Source of the DNA: Spodoptera frugiperda | Lineage: Eukaryota > Arthropoda > Insecta > Lepidoptera > Noctuidae | Assembly (NCBI RefSeq): GCF_023101765.2 | Contig: NC_064215.1 | Coordinates: 1,550,001-1,614,000 of the forward strand | Reading direction: 5' to 3' | DNA: 64,000 bases | In this document: piece after piece, positions 39,301 to 51,200 of the stretch | Layout: every line of letters begins with the position of its first letter | Numbering within the stretch: the stretch's first letter is position 1 | Notes under the pieces: model-generated | The model's database searches: none | What the model was told of the DNA's origin: nothing | The model's input: only the letters and a program-made list of their open reading frames with translations | Translations under genes and position numbers: made by a program

Positions 39301-41583
39301 TCATCGCGAATATTCGGCGAAACATCATGGTAATTGTGAGAAGTCTGTTAACGAGAGAACATCATAATTTCGAACATTGTGAAACCAAACGACAGTTCAT
39401 TAGCACTACAGTGAGTAGGACACTAGTTTCAGCTACAGACGTAGTTACAGGTAATCACACTGATTGTGGGTCGGTCGTCGAACCCCGGTATTTTCGTCCC
39501 AGTGACGCCTTCCAACCGGAAATGTACGTAGCCAGTGGGACAGTAATGTTAAATGACATGAGTAATTGATTTTTTGGCAACCTGACGATGACTTCCGCGC
39601 GTGTTCATTTCTCTCTGTCGGGGACAATACGACTTGGTAGGCAGTTAACTTTGTTGTTGAATAATTTTAGGCAATTTACTGTAAGATATCGGATGTCAAT
39701 TAAAGGAGGATTGTCTCCATATTAATTTTATGATAAGTGCAGCTTTACGAAATAAATCTCCAACTAAGACATTGTCATTGGCAGAACGCGAAATAGTAGG
39801 TAATACATATCAGAATATGCATTGATGGACTTATTATGACGAAAATATGAGACCAGACAATCCGTCAGTTAGGATGCGACTACATTTGTTATCGAGACAA
39901 CAGATAATCTTGGTGATACCACGACATGCGCTTAGTATAGCGACGTCACAGTTGCGCAACGCAACTGCGCTATCTAGCTAGTTGCACAATCGGCTATTGA
40001 TCATGTGCGGCACCGCCCCTTTTGTGTTTTTCCCATTTATTTCCATTGTTTGTGCTTCTGTTGCCGAGCTGTGCGTGTTCCATAGCCTCTACTGCCGCGA
40101 CATGAAGGATCCGAGCACTGAAATGAAATGCTGCCATTACACAAAAGTTATTTATATTGCAGTTCGTGTGAAAGCACGTTTTTTGAAGAGATCTTTTCGT
40201 ACTTATTCCGATAAGTATTGAAAGTGAACACTTTCGCTTTTAAATGTTTGGGGGTCAGTTGTTATTTCTGATATTTAAACACGTCTGTAATAAATTATCT
40301 TCATTCATAAAGTTTTCGGTTATCTATCCGTGATCACGAAATCATTGGCTCTGCGCCAGACTGAGTTTTCACAGAAAATAGAAATGATACGAACTTTAAT
40401 AAACTTTTCTATCGAGTGCCAAAATTTACTTTAATGTAACCAATTCATTAAATTCTCTTTTGTCAAAAGTATCGTTGTACCAGAATATCATAGTAAAATG
40501 TTATGTTTAATCTATCAAAGGAAATTTTAAATCAATAAGGCACCGAGAAGCCTCGTTCACTGAACTAACTTCGCCATCATCGCTTACTGAAGCAAGTTAC
40601 GAAGTTGTTTTTACTTGCAAACGAATTGCACTTAGCAGTTCCTTTGAAGGCAGCTTTGTAACCAGTCAATCTTTAATTATATTTACTTTATCTTTTCTTG
40701 GGAACCGTGTAGACTGTACTGTAGACAGATTTTGATTGATTTTCGACTTTGTTGCAAAAATGTAAAGTTGATAATTGATTACACAGTTTAGGGTAACTTA
40801 ATATGCTGCCAGTTCTAACTGGTAAAAGCAGGAGGTGGTTCTTGCGCTGGTCACTGCAAGATTCGATCACAATTTATGACTACCAGTTGAGAAATACAGG
40901 AGATATTGAAACCTGTCCTACAATTTAATTCGTTTCCTACTGATAGTGGTTGCAATTGTTTTCTAATTGGGTTCAGGTAATTGATTATAATCTTTACTAC
41001 AACTGAACGGGTTTGTTTGGCTCTACCATTCCAGATTTCAAATTAAAAATAGCAGTGTATTGTTGATTTCAGCAAAACAAACCTGTTCGTTAATTACTCG
41101 GCTCGTATTTATGGCCTTCATTAACAGTATTGAGTACAGTATTCAGCTCAGTCTAGATATATTTAGGTATACACCTCGTTACTCGTTAGTCGCACCACTT
41201 AGTCCTTGATCTAAAAATACTAGAAAGGTCGAACTGCTTTTGAAGCATTTTTTAAAGTCTACACGTTCGGACATTTTTGAAAGTATTACTTGTTTATTGT
41301 TACAATAAAAGGTATTCATTATTATTGGTTCAATACCAAGCGACTTTAAGGACTGTGTTGCTATGTGATAAAAATAATTGAAGAACTATCGGTCTTCTAC
41401 GGCTAAATACAGTCTTAACATGACTTCAATCAAGATATTATACTAAAATATTAATACATTTCTATTATCATAAAAGTTATAGAGAGTTTACTTACATACA
41501 GATATCAGCGAAATGTCCAGCAGCCATTTCCAGTAATTTCTTTTCATCCTAAACATGTGTAGTCTCATTAATTTTGTCACAAC

Positions 41584-41606
41584 CACACACACACACACAC
41601 ACACAT
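41584..41606 (+). repeat. (CA)n microsatellite
   Basis: About eleven uninterrupted CA units. Confidence 0.95.
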
Positions 41607-42779
41607 AGCCTGTATATCGATGACACGGTCCTCAAGGGAACGAGCTATACACAAATACACAGTACACACTACACAGTCACAAGTGACGACATGTTGGTGT
41701 GTAGTACACGGCTCTAATTAATTAAGGCTACAAATAGACTACAGCTGTAGTTGTATAGGCTACTAATAGATGAGACCACAACAGTTCAACGCCGTGTTCA
41801 ATCGTAGAATATTTGATTTTGATTCGAGCAATGACATTTTCAGTCAGTCTATTAGTTATTATGTAAAATTTCAAGCATGATTTTGTAGTTGAATAACAAC
41901 CAAACCACGTCTTGAGACTAATTCAGTGTTCAACAAGCATATTGTTAAGCTAGATAGAAGAATATTTCCATTAATTCTTATTTTCCATTACAAAACAATA
42001 ACGCTACGAGTACAATCGCGGTTTCCAGACAGTTTTTAAATCAGACCGTCTCTGAAATAAAAAGGTAAAACGTTTTAGTTTGAACGGAATCCATTCTCCG
42101 TCGACCCCAGAGCCCAGCCACCCCGGGCTTCAGCAGACAAACTTCTGTCGCAGCCAAGTGAAGCAATTACCGAGCAGTCGCTTTTTCAAACGTTTTTCCT
42201 CGGTTCGATTCAGGTTCAAGAACTCTTTGAACTTTAAAACGGTTAACGAACTGCTTCACGTTGTTTTTTGTTATTATTTCGATGGAAAACCTCCATAATC
42301 GTAGTTTTTGTGCTACCAGCTTGCAGTCGGAAATTGATTCTATGAATTATGGCTCACGCGATTGAGACTTAGATAAAAATAATATTGGCTCTATATACCA
42401 TGTAATTTTAAAGCTTAACTTCTAATAGTTACTACATCTTTATGGGTTTAGTATACCATTTTAAAATGTTCTGTAACGAACATGTTCTTATGGTCATACT
42501 TGAGTTTATTGCGGTTATTTAAAGCCATTATTTATATGAGCACGTAGATATGGTCCTTGACCGTATTGTATTACTATATAACTGTGTATATAGCGGCAGT
42601 TTTATACATTACTAGACAAATTACGATTGTAATTACTTGTGAAGCCAACAATTTGCGTCATTTATTCCCAGTGGGGGGTGTTGTAATAGTGGGAATAGAA
42701 TAATACCCGCAGTAATAACTTCATTTTATAAGTACATAGGTATATGATTGTTCTAGGATTTCTTTTTCCAAATATTACT

Positions 42780-42805
42780 TTGATGTTTCTTGCCTATAGG
42801 TAAGA
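42780..42805 (+). other. weaker composite splice site (CTATAG|GTAAGA)
   Basis: TGTTTCTTGCCTATAG is followed at once by GTAAGA, again an acceptor abutting a donor. It lies only 223 bp before the 43.0-kb site. The tract is shorter and the acceptor is TAG, so it is the weaker of the two. Confidence 0.25.
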
Positions 42806-43022
42806 CTTTCCCTGGCTTAAACTAAGTACCACACAAAGGATTTGTTTTCTAAACGTTTTTTCCAGTCTTTTAAGTTCTTTTTTCTTGTCTGAAAGTATTA
42901 TCGTTGGTAGCATTCAGCCTTTGACCAGTAAAGTAACATTGATGTTATGTATACACACGTATAAAGTTGAATACAATGATATTGAATATAATATATTAAT
43001 TAATGTTTGTTTTTGCTTGCAG

Positions 43023-43050
43023 GTAAGTCGCGTATCATTGGACTAACGGA
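43023..43050 (+). other. candidate recursive splice site with 28-nt RS-exon
   Basis: A pyrimidine-rich tract and TTGCAG run directly into GTAAGT (TTGCAG|GTAAGT, junction at 43022/43023), the composite acceptor-donor of a ratchet site. A second good donor, GGA|GTGAGT, lies 28 nt downstream, so the segment could be a short RS-exon that is normally removed. If retained, 28 nt would shift the reading frame after the 29006-29075 exon. The site is on the same strand and 14 kb inside the predicted first intron. Confidence 0.45.
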
Positions 43051-43814
43051 GTGAGTAACAAAGTGACAGTTAACAATGAACAAATTTACAAAATACATTA
43101 TGTCGGTGAGATTGTACTTATAATATACACAATTACACATACACCGCCCGGCGATAAATATTGCACATCGACCTTCGGAAAGAGACAATTGGCCAAGTCG
43201 CCACGGATACTACTCATGGTTATAAGCGGCTGAAACTAATCTAGACCGCTCCTTGAAAGAAAAACGTTTAATCAACATCACGTTAAAATAACTCTTTTCA
43301 AAAGTCTATGTGCAATATTTATCGCCAGGTACTGTACATAGTATGTATTTCTTGGAGCGGTTCATTGAAATCAATTTCTCCATATACCGACGTTACAGAG
43401 TCTTTGTCACATTGAGAGGTCTGCTGACGACATTTCCGGGAACGTTACGCGTCATACGAAAGTGACATGATAATACACCATGTAAATATAGCCAAGGAAA
43501 ACTTCCACATGGCTGGGAAAGGGACACATGATGTAAGAGAGAGATAGAGAATCAGTGACTGTAACTCATGATGACTAATGTTCTTTGGAGGCATAAAGCA
43601 GTGATGATCTCATTTTTCTCACTCATACATATTATCGATGTAATTGTAGATTAAAGTAATTAAGCATACCTATATCATTACATTATATGGTAGAGACCTA
43701 TTCTATTTACCTTTTAGTGATGAAAATCATAACCACATTGGAAAATTTAGGTTAGTTTTCATGATAATCTGAGGAAATCCGGTCTTATAATTTCTCACTA
43801 TAAATTTGCAATCG

Positions 43815-43918
43815 CCAACCCGTATTGAGCAAGCGAAGCGTGGTGATCAATGTTCAAAACCTTCTCCATATCAAAAGAGGCTTTAGTCGCCGCTAATAGG
43901 CTGTTGATGTGATGTGAC
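43815..43918 (+). repeat. degenerate LINE 3' end
   Basis: CCAACCCGTATTGAGCAAGC, AGCGTGGTGATCAATGTTCA, CCTTCTCCATATCAAAAGAGG and AGGCTGTTGATGTGATG resemble the conserved tail of moth LINEs ('AGCGTGGTG...GAGGCC...GGCTG(ATG)n'). It has no coding part. Confidence 0.6.
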
Positions 43919-46363
43919 ATATAAATAGGTTCTTTCCCCTAACCCGTTAGACAGATAATGATAGAGTGATGGAATGGTTTTCCATTAGGAAAATATTTCA
44001 TGATAATGCACTTCATGCAGGTTTTTCTTATTGCATTTTATTTAATGATACGTGTGTGTAAGATAAAGGTATTTAATGTTATCTTGTTGGGACAAATCAT
44101 ATGTTGATTGTTGAGGTTTTGTATGATACATAACAATAATTACATTGTTGTATATCATTCGTGATAATAGCATTGTGACAACGCATTTCAGTTGTACAGG
44201 TGCTATAGCATTTTAGCTTGGAAAATGTAGATTTGATTGTATTTATTTGCTTGATTTAATCTAGTATACCATTGGGAATATTTAACACAATTACTTCATT
44301 GAAATATCGATTAATATTACAATCTTTGTTCAACTGTGTATCAAACTGCATTGGAGATTTCATGTACAATAAGGTTATAATACAAATAATGGGATTATGT
44401 GAGTGAAACAACCGAAATATTTACCGAAACACTACATTAATTAATTAATGCAGAATAGCGCTGAATATGTACACATTTCAAATATTAGTCGGTACCGAAG
44501 AGAATTGAATATTATTTGAACTATTTGTACAAGTTAAGAGATACATGTGTATGTGAGTAAATATGTTATTGCGCAGTACATTGAATTATAATATGAACAA
44601 CGATTAATTAATAATATTATTGCCAATGAGAGCTTCCTGAAACTACAGACTTAATCGCAATCGTAAACTAAATGAGAACAACAAATATTTTTCAAAGTTC
44701 ATCAATAATGAATAATCAGAAAATAATTTGGAATTTAACATATCAACAAATAATGATATTGTTATAACTATGTGTCATAGTACGATAATAATTCGTAAAC
44801 ATATCAATCAACTGAGGCTTTCGTGGCAAATACAATGTAGTGAGATTATTTCGGCTTATCTCGCTATTTATAGATTAGTGACGAGTTCCTTCCACACTGA
44901 TCTGGAAGTCAATTTAACAGATAATATAATACGTATTGTATTGGCTGATTGTTGATATAGAAAGACGTAGATATCTGACTTCTATATGCACTATAACTTA
45001 CTGAAAACTAATAACAAAGCACTCCATTTACATGTCTACCTACCCCTTCGAGTAACATCAAACGCTCACATGTTATTATATTTTTAGTATCATAATATAA
45101 AGTTAGTAACCGTGTGTATCTTATTTAGAAGTTACCAAACTAACTTGTCTAGTTATTAGTATTCTGAACGTTTTTAGTGGATGCTAATATTGCGAGCAGC
45201 ACGCCCTAGACGCGACCGCTCGCGACGAGTCTCTAATATTAAATGACCTTATCTAACGTAGTCTGCCCCCACCACGCCGCCATTGCGAGGGTAGCGAGGT
45301 ACCCTCATAATTTGCATACGTACTTAACTTTTTGATAATATCGTGTGAACTCGCCTGGTTGAGTTTGTGCTTAAAATGTCTCAATTCTGTTGTTGGAACT
45401 TTTACAGAATGAAATTTCCATAAAATGGCAGGTGGTTGTGTCGTAATTGTTTTCTTTCTTATTATATCCGAGCCTATTGCACTACATCATATGGAGTTTA
45501 TTATAATAAGTGTTTAATATACATACATACACAATTAAACGACCACTCTCTGAGCCGCACTTAACCCAGTCCCCAGCAATTGTTTTTGGAACAAATTCGT
45601 TACTAAGAAATAGTTTTAAATAATCATTAGATGACTCTGAGTACGGCGGTAAGAAACTTTCCATGCCTGCATGCTGCCTTTATTTCTTTAGAGATGATCT
45701 TATAATACTATTTACATGGTTACTTATTATGTGAACAATTTATTTGAAACAAGGAAGTATTGAACAGGAATGTTCTGCTTTGTTAAGATAAGTACCAGTA
45801 AGGCTGTTATATTGAAATGATCATTGTAAATTATGTACTTTGTTATATGCCTCGGGGATTTCCTATTTCAATGCACTTTGCAAACTAGAATAGCCAGACA
45901 GATGCAACATAACAATTACATCAGTTTGTTGACAATTACATAATTGTTCTTTATAGTGCACGCTGAAACTAAATGTCTTTGTTTATCGACGAAACTAAAT
46001 ATATAATCATATGGATAAAGATTTCGAGCCAAATATAATACTTATTTTGCAATATTTCTGTCTTGACGAATGGTGGGAGCATTGAACCACGAACCATGAG
46101 GGAACCATTAGCCACAGCTTCCTGATGCCGGTAATAGGGATAGAAGTAAAACCTTGTTACTCAGTTGCGTGGGATCCATGACTTTGTGCCTGTCGAATTT
46201 TGACACGGAGTAGGGAAACTTTGATCTAATTAAATGGAACTTGGTCCATATGAAATGTAATATACCTACCACATGAAATTTTATTGTTTAAGCGACATCA
46301 GAGTGCTTTACTCTTTCCGTGGGTAATCGTAGCAACTGATCAAGGGCAAGCATGCAATTTTAA

Positions 46364-46674
46364 GTGTGGGAGAGCCATGCTTCGGCACGAATGGGCCGGC
46401 TCGACCGGAGTAATACCACGGCCTCACAGAAAACCGACGTGAAACAACGCTTGCGTTGTGTTTCGTTGTGTGAGTGAGGTTACCGGAGGCCCAATTCCCC
46501 CCTTCCCAATCTTCCCCATCCCCATTCCCGAACAACAACCCTTAAATTCCTGACTCCCAAAAAGCCGGTAACGCACTTGTAAAGCCTCTGGTGTTTCAAG
46601 TGTCCATGGGCGGCGGCGATTGCTTACCATCAGGTAATACGTCTGCTCGATTACCGGCATGTCTCATAAAAAAA
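46364..46674 (+). repeat. non-LTR retroelement (LINE or SINE) 3' region
   Basis: A GC-rich block from GAGAGCCATGCTTCGGCACG through GAGTGAGGTTACCGGAGGCC and CCATGGGCGGCGGCGATTGC to CTTACCATCAGGTAATACGT and an A7 tail. I recognise it as a widespread moth repeat, the 3' end of a non-LTR element. It is oriented with the predicted host gene. Confidence 0.75.
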
Positions 46675-47274
46675 GGGACTACATTTTATACATATAAACT
46701 GGGTACTGGGATTTTGATATAGGCAGTACTCTCTAGTAAACCGTTTAAGCTGCGATCTCCAACATTTGGTGACCCTTAGTCCATCGGTGGACTGTCCCAG
46801 GCTGTCTCTAAATACCCAAACATCTAGACATTTTTAATTACAATGAAGAGTGTAATATTATTATGGCAGGAAGCAATAGACGTGATAATATTGTGTGAAA
46901 TATAACAGGACAGTTTATAAAGGCTCATATTATTGAAATGTCCACTATCCATTTAATACAATTAGTATTCCACGAATGTCGCAGCCGGGAGCTTGGATTG
47001 CGATAGCTAATTACAATAGCCGACCAATTAATAACAATACTTTATATTCTATGCAAAATTCTACTCTAATACTATGTACATTTTAGATTCAAAACTAGAC
47101 AAACAGGAAAGCGCTGACCTTGACACGGCAGATTTTTCAAAAATAACATCAGGAAATAATAATATCTAATTTGAATAAGTCCATTTGATCGTTTTACGTC
47201 ATAAACAGGTAGAAACATGAATAAGATGCTACCATCTGTTAGTATTTGACGTATTTTGTCATACGTACCTAATA

Positions 47275-47538
47275 CATACATACATACATACATATCGTCA
47301 CGCCTTTAATCCCCGAAGGGGTAGGCAGAGGTGCACATTACGGCACGTAATGCCACTGTACAATGTACACCCACTTTTCACAATTTGTGTTGTAAGTCCC
47401 ATGTAATACTCTATGCTACCACTGAGAAATTTTCGAAAATCCGAAAAAAGCCCAGTAATACTTTGCCCGACCCGGGAATCGAACCCGAGACCCCTTGTCC
47501 GGCAGTCGCACTTGCGACCACTCGGCCAACGAGGCAGT
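47275..47538 (-). repeat. tRNA-derived SINE, near full length
   Basis: On the minus strand the head reads GCCTCGTTGGCCGAGTGGTC (A-box-like tRNA region) followed by GGTTCGATTCCCGGG (B box), then the body and a 3' tail ending CCCCTTCGGGGATTAAAGGC and an ATGT microsatellite. CCTAATA at 47268-47274 and 47539-47545 may be the target-site duplication. The family is common in noctuid moths as I remember it. Pol III transcribes such elements, and a LINE moves them. Confidence 0.85.
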
Positions 47539-48028
47539 CCTAATATTATTATTTACTTTTTTGCACGGAGTATACCTAGTTCTTATAATTTATTTATAAA
47601 TAGGTGATATTTGGGAGGCTAATGTGGGGCCAATGTATTATTTTATATCTATGGAATTGAAATGTGCGCATCGATCAAATAGTCACGAAATAAAGCGTTC
47701 ACGAGATACAATTAATTCGTGTTCCAAGGCTCCAAAATATTTCACAAATAAAACGAAACGAAAGAAAGAATGAAATATTTCATTGCACACTCGCTGTTGT
47801 TTGGCGCGCGTCTTACTTGTGGAAACACACGGGGCCCTGTTGTGACCCGCCCCGCGCTGTAACTGTAACGAAACATCATGGAAGTTTACCAAGTTAATGA
47901 AGTATAATATCAAGAGTTACTTCATTAATGACTCGAGTAATTATTTGTAATTACTATGTTAATGGGATATTTAATTACATTGTTATTCTGCTACCAAACA
48001 TTGACGTCGCTCGCTACACTTAAATTAA

Positions 48029-48070
48029 GTCCGTACGAGCCGGATAATCCATCATCTACAACCAGCAAAG
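48029..48070 (+). repeat. inverted 42-bp copy of the BEL leader/PBS fused to the 3' LTR
   Basis: These 42 bases are the exact reverse complement of 54209-54250, i.e. the leader plus all but the first two bases of the primer binding site. The junction with the LTR lies in a microhomology: the LTR reads AGTAGAATA and the leader complement reads AGTGGAATA. The outer edge falls two bases short of the LTR/PBS boundary. Confidence 0.9.
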
Positions 48071-48259
48071 TAGAATATTTCGGGAATAAAACAACCAGGA
48101 ACGTAGCTTGCAGTGTGCAGTTTAATAAAGAAGAGAAGTGAATGACATAACATTTAAATTAACAAAGGTCAGGGACTTTAAGCGCCTGTTACAAATATTA
48201 TAATTAAATCTTACAAACTATGTCTTATTGCTATTCCTAATTTAAGAGGCGCTTCAACA
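48071..48259 (-). repeat. 3' LTR of the BEL/Pao element, truncated at its U5 end
   Basis: It begins on the minus strand with the same TGTTGAAGCGCCTC as the 5' LTR and aligns up to the shared TAGAATATTTCGGG (plus-strand reading). The last ~21 bp of U5 found in the 5' LTR (54253-54273) are missing and are replaced by an inverted leader/PBS segment. About six or seven isolated substitutions, a one-base indel and a poorly alignable ~35-bp stretch (around 48128-48163) separate it from the 5' LTR. Confidence 0.85.
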
Positions 48260-48286
48260 TGCCGCCGGCCGTTGAAAGCTTGCCTT
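48260..48286 (-). other. polypurine-tract region of the BEL/Pao element
   Basis: On the minus strand the 27 bases between the stop codon and the 3' LTR end in GGCCGGCGGCA. This is where plus-strand synthesis should be primed, although the tract is not purely purine. A small hairpin (GTTGAAAG and CTTTCAAC, five-base spacer) spans the stop codon. Confidence 0.45.
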
Positions 48287-51200
48287 TCAACAGCTAGTTT
48301 CCAATAAGGGACAAATCTTGGAGAATGCCCGTCTAACAGTGCCAGTTGCAGTCCGGATATCGGCTACTCTGCTTATACCGTCTGTGCCAGGATGAAGAGC
48401 AACAACGCGACCCAGCTTCCACTTCATGGGTGGCTGGTTATCCTCTTTTATAACCACGAGGGTGTCCAGGTTCAGGCTGTCGTTGCCGGTCCGCCACTTC
48501 ACGCGCTGCTGCAGCTCTGAGACGTACTCCTTGCTCCATCTCGTCCAAAAATGCTGTCGCAATTGCTCAAGGCGTTGATGGCGCGTCAAGTGAGAGGTGG
48601 AGTGATCCCGTAAATCCTTGACAGGAAGAGAGGTGAGAGGCCGTCCGATTAAAAAGTGACCAGGAGTGAGAGGTAACAGGTCCTCAGGATTCGACGAAAG
48701 TGGTGTGAGCGGTCGAGAGTTTAAAATGCCCTCAATTTGAATCAAAATGGAGTTAAGCTCCTCGTAAGTTAAATTACAATTGCCCAACACTCGGAGTAAA
48801 TGATACTTGGTCGACTTGACACCCGCCTCCCAGAGACCACCAAAATGCGGAGCGTAAGCAGGTATAAAATGGAAGGTTATACCATCCTGAGCCGCACTAT
48901 CAGAAATGGAGTCACAATTGCGCTTCAAAAACTCAGCAATTTCATTATATGCTCCTACGAAAGCAGTTCCATTATCGGAATAAATATTGAGAGGTTTTCC
49001 TCTCCGAGACATAAACCTGCGTAAAGCTTGTAAATAATTGTTGCTCGTCAAGTCACCCACCAACTCTAAATGAATGGCCTTTGTTGTGAAGAATACGAAA
49101 AGTACTATATATACCTTCACCAATCTACAACCACGACCTTGACGACTAGCCGAGGCAATAGGGCCTGCGTAGTCAACGCCTACGTTTTGGAAGGGATAGT
49201 CAGCTGGTGAGAGTCTGCTGAGTGGGAGATTACCCATCTGAGGAGCAACTGTGCGAGGCTTTACTCGCTGGCACCGAACACACTGACGATAACAGGCTCT
49301 CGCTAAGTTGCGACCACCAAGGGGCCAGTAGGTCTCTCGTATTGTGCTTAATAATAATTGAGGACCTGCATGCATTAATCTAATATGCTCAAATTGAAAT
49401 AAAAGTTTAGCGAAATGATGAGTGGACTGTATCAAAATTGGGTGTTTCTTTGTGTAAGAATATTCTGAATTGTGTAAACGACCTCCTATACGAATAATTT
49501 TGTTATTATCTAAAAATACATTTAAATTTAATAATCTATTTTTATGAGGTAATTGTTTATTATTTAGTAATAAATTATATTCTGGAAAAGACTCCTTTTG
49601 TGATTGAATAATAATAAAGTTCAATGCATCTTGTAATTCCTGAGCAGTAAAATAGGATGTATTTATTGAGGAACAGCGTTTACACAGATTGATAAAACGA
49701 AAAACATAACAAATAGAACGATGTAATCGACTAAAATTGGAAAATCGATTGAATTCGATTACTCCTTTAACTAAATCTCCAGTAGCATGATTTTCTTGAG
49801 CTAAATTAACTAAGATATTATTAGGTTTGAGTTCTGGAAGATTTTGAGTATTTATAGAAATGGGTGGCCATGTAGAACTGTCACATTTTAAGAAACATGG
49901 GCCGAACCACCACAAGTCCAGTGATTGCATAGCGGTCGGTTCTACCCCGCGTGTTATCAAATCGGCTGGATTGTCGTGGGTCGATACATGTCTCCAACCA
50001 CACGTACCGGATATTTCTAAAACTTCGGCAACACGGTTGCGAACAAAAGTGTTTAATTTTATAGGCAACATTTTAAGCCAACCCAACACTATCATGGAGT
50101 CGGTCCAAAACACAACACTAGACGGTTGAATGTGAAGGTGACTAACAACCTTTTGGTATAAACGTACACCAAGCACAGCAGCACAGAGCTCCAATCGCGG
50201 TATAGTCAACGGTTTAATAGGAGCGATGCGACTTTTGGCTGTAAATAATCGCACATCGACATCACCCTGCTCATTAATACTGCGAACATACAAACAAGCT
50301 CCGTATGCTTGCTCCGAAGCGTCGGTAAAAATGTGAAAGTCAAATTGTTTGTATGCGTCACAGACCACCCGACGTGCTACCCGCAAATTGTGAATACACG
50401 GTAAGTTTTTAATTGTGTTTGCCCATATTGCTGCAATGTCAGGTGATAAGTGATCGTCCCATTCTAATTTGTCTAGCCATAATTTTTGAAGCAACATCTT
50501 CATGCTCACGACATACGGTGCTAACAACCCTAAAGGATCATAAATTTGTGCTATTACTGCCAACATGCCACGCTTAGTATTTACCGTGCAGTCGGGAACC
50601 TTTATAGGAAAAAAGAGATCATCTGTGTCAGTTCGCCAACTAAGTCCTAGTGTTTTACTGCAGGTGTCGCCCGGCTGGTGGAACTCGAAATAAGACTCGT
50701 CAGTTGATTCTGAGATTAAAGAGGGCTCGTTCGATTTCCACTTCCGTAATGGCATGCAAGCAGACGCAAGAGCATCGGTCACCCTATGTCGCAACATTTG
50801 AGCTTCCTCAAACACGTCAGTACCTGTCAGAAGATCATCTACATAAAAATCATGAAGAATGGCTTCCGCGGCTTTTTTATCCTGGCATTCAAGACCGATT
50901 TGTTTGATACACCTAGTTGCGAGAAACGGTGCACTAGCTGTGCCGTACGTCACCGTATTTAATTGGTACGTTTTAAAAGTGTTATTAAAATTATCACGCC
51001 AAATGATTTGCTGCAGGTGCCTATCTGAAGGATGTACAGACACCTGCCTGTACATTTTCTCAACATCAGCAGAAAGGACGTACTTATGCATTCGAAATCT
51101 AAGAAGGATTGCAGTCAAATCGTCCTGAACGGTGGGTCCCACCATTTGGATTGCATTTAAAGAGATTCCAGAGGTAGTGGGTGCACTAGCATTAAATACA

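Larger units (their letters stand above)
29076..48028 (+). other. probable long first intron, left part
   Basis: AT-rich noncoding DNA follows the splice donor at 29076. I see no exon with both conserved coding character and good splice sites. Contents listed separately: SINE tail (31.4 kb), ACCGGT cluster (32.3 kb), small tandem repeats (36.3, 41.6 kb), candidate recursive splice sites (42.8 and 43.0 kb), LINE tail (43.8 kb), retroelement 3' ends (46.4 and 47.3 kb). CpG-richer patches at 34.45, 34.9, 35.3-35.4, 38.2 and 39.0-39.1 kb (the 35.4 and 38.2 kb patches contain ATGGCGGC, a Pho/YY1-like core) may be enhancers or alternative promoters. Confidence 0.35.

Noticed and set aside
46308..46660. 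Two ORFs on the minus strand
   Set aside because: They lie antisense within a GC-rich retroelement 3' end.
47460..47540. tRNA-like sequence with A and B boxes
   Set aside because: Belongs to the SINE; it has a retroposon body and tail and no mature tRNA structure.
47331..47607. Two ORFs, one with DPGIEPETPCPAVALATTRP
   Set aside because: Typical spurious translation of the antisense tRNA-derived SINE head.
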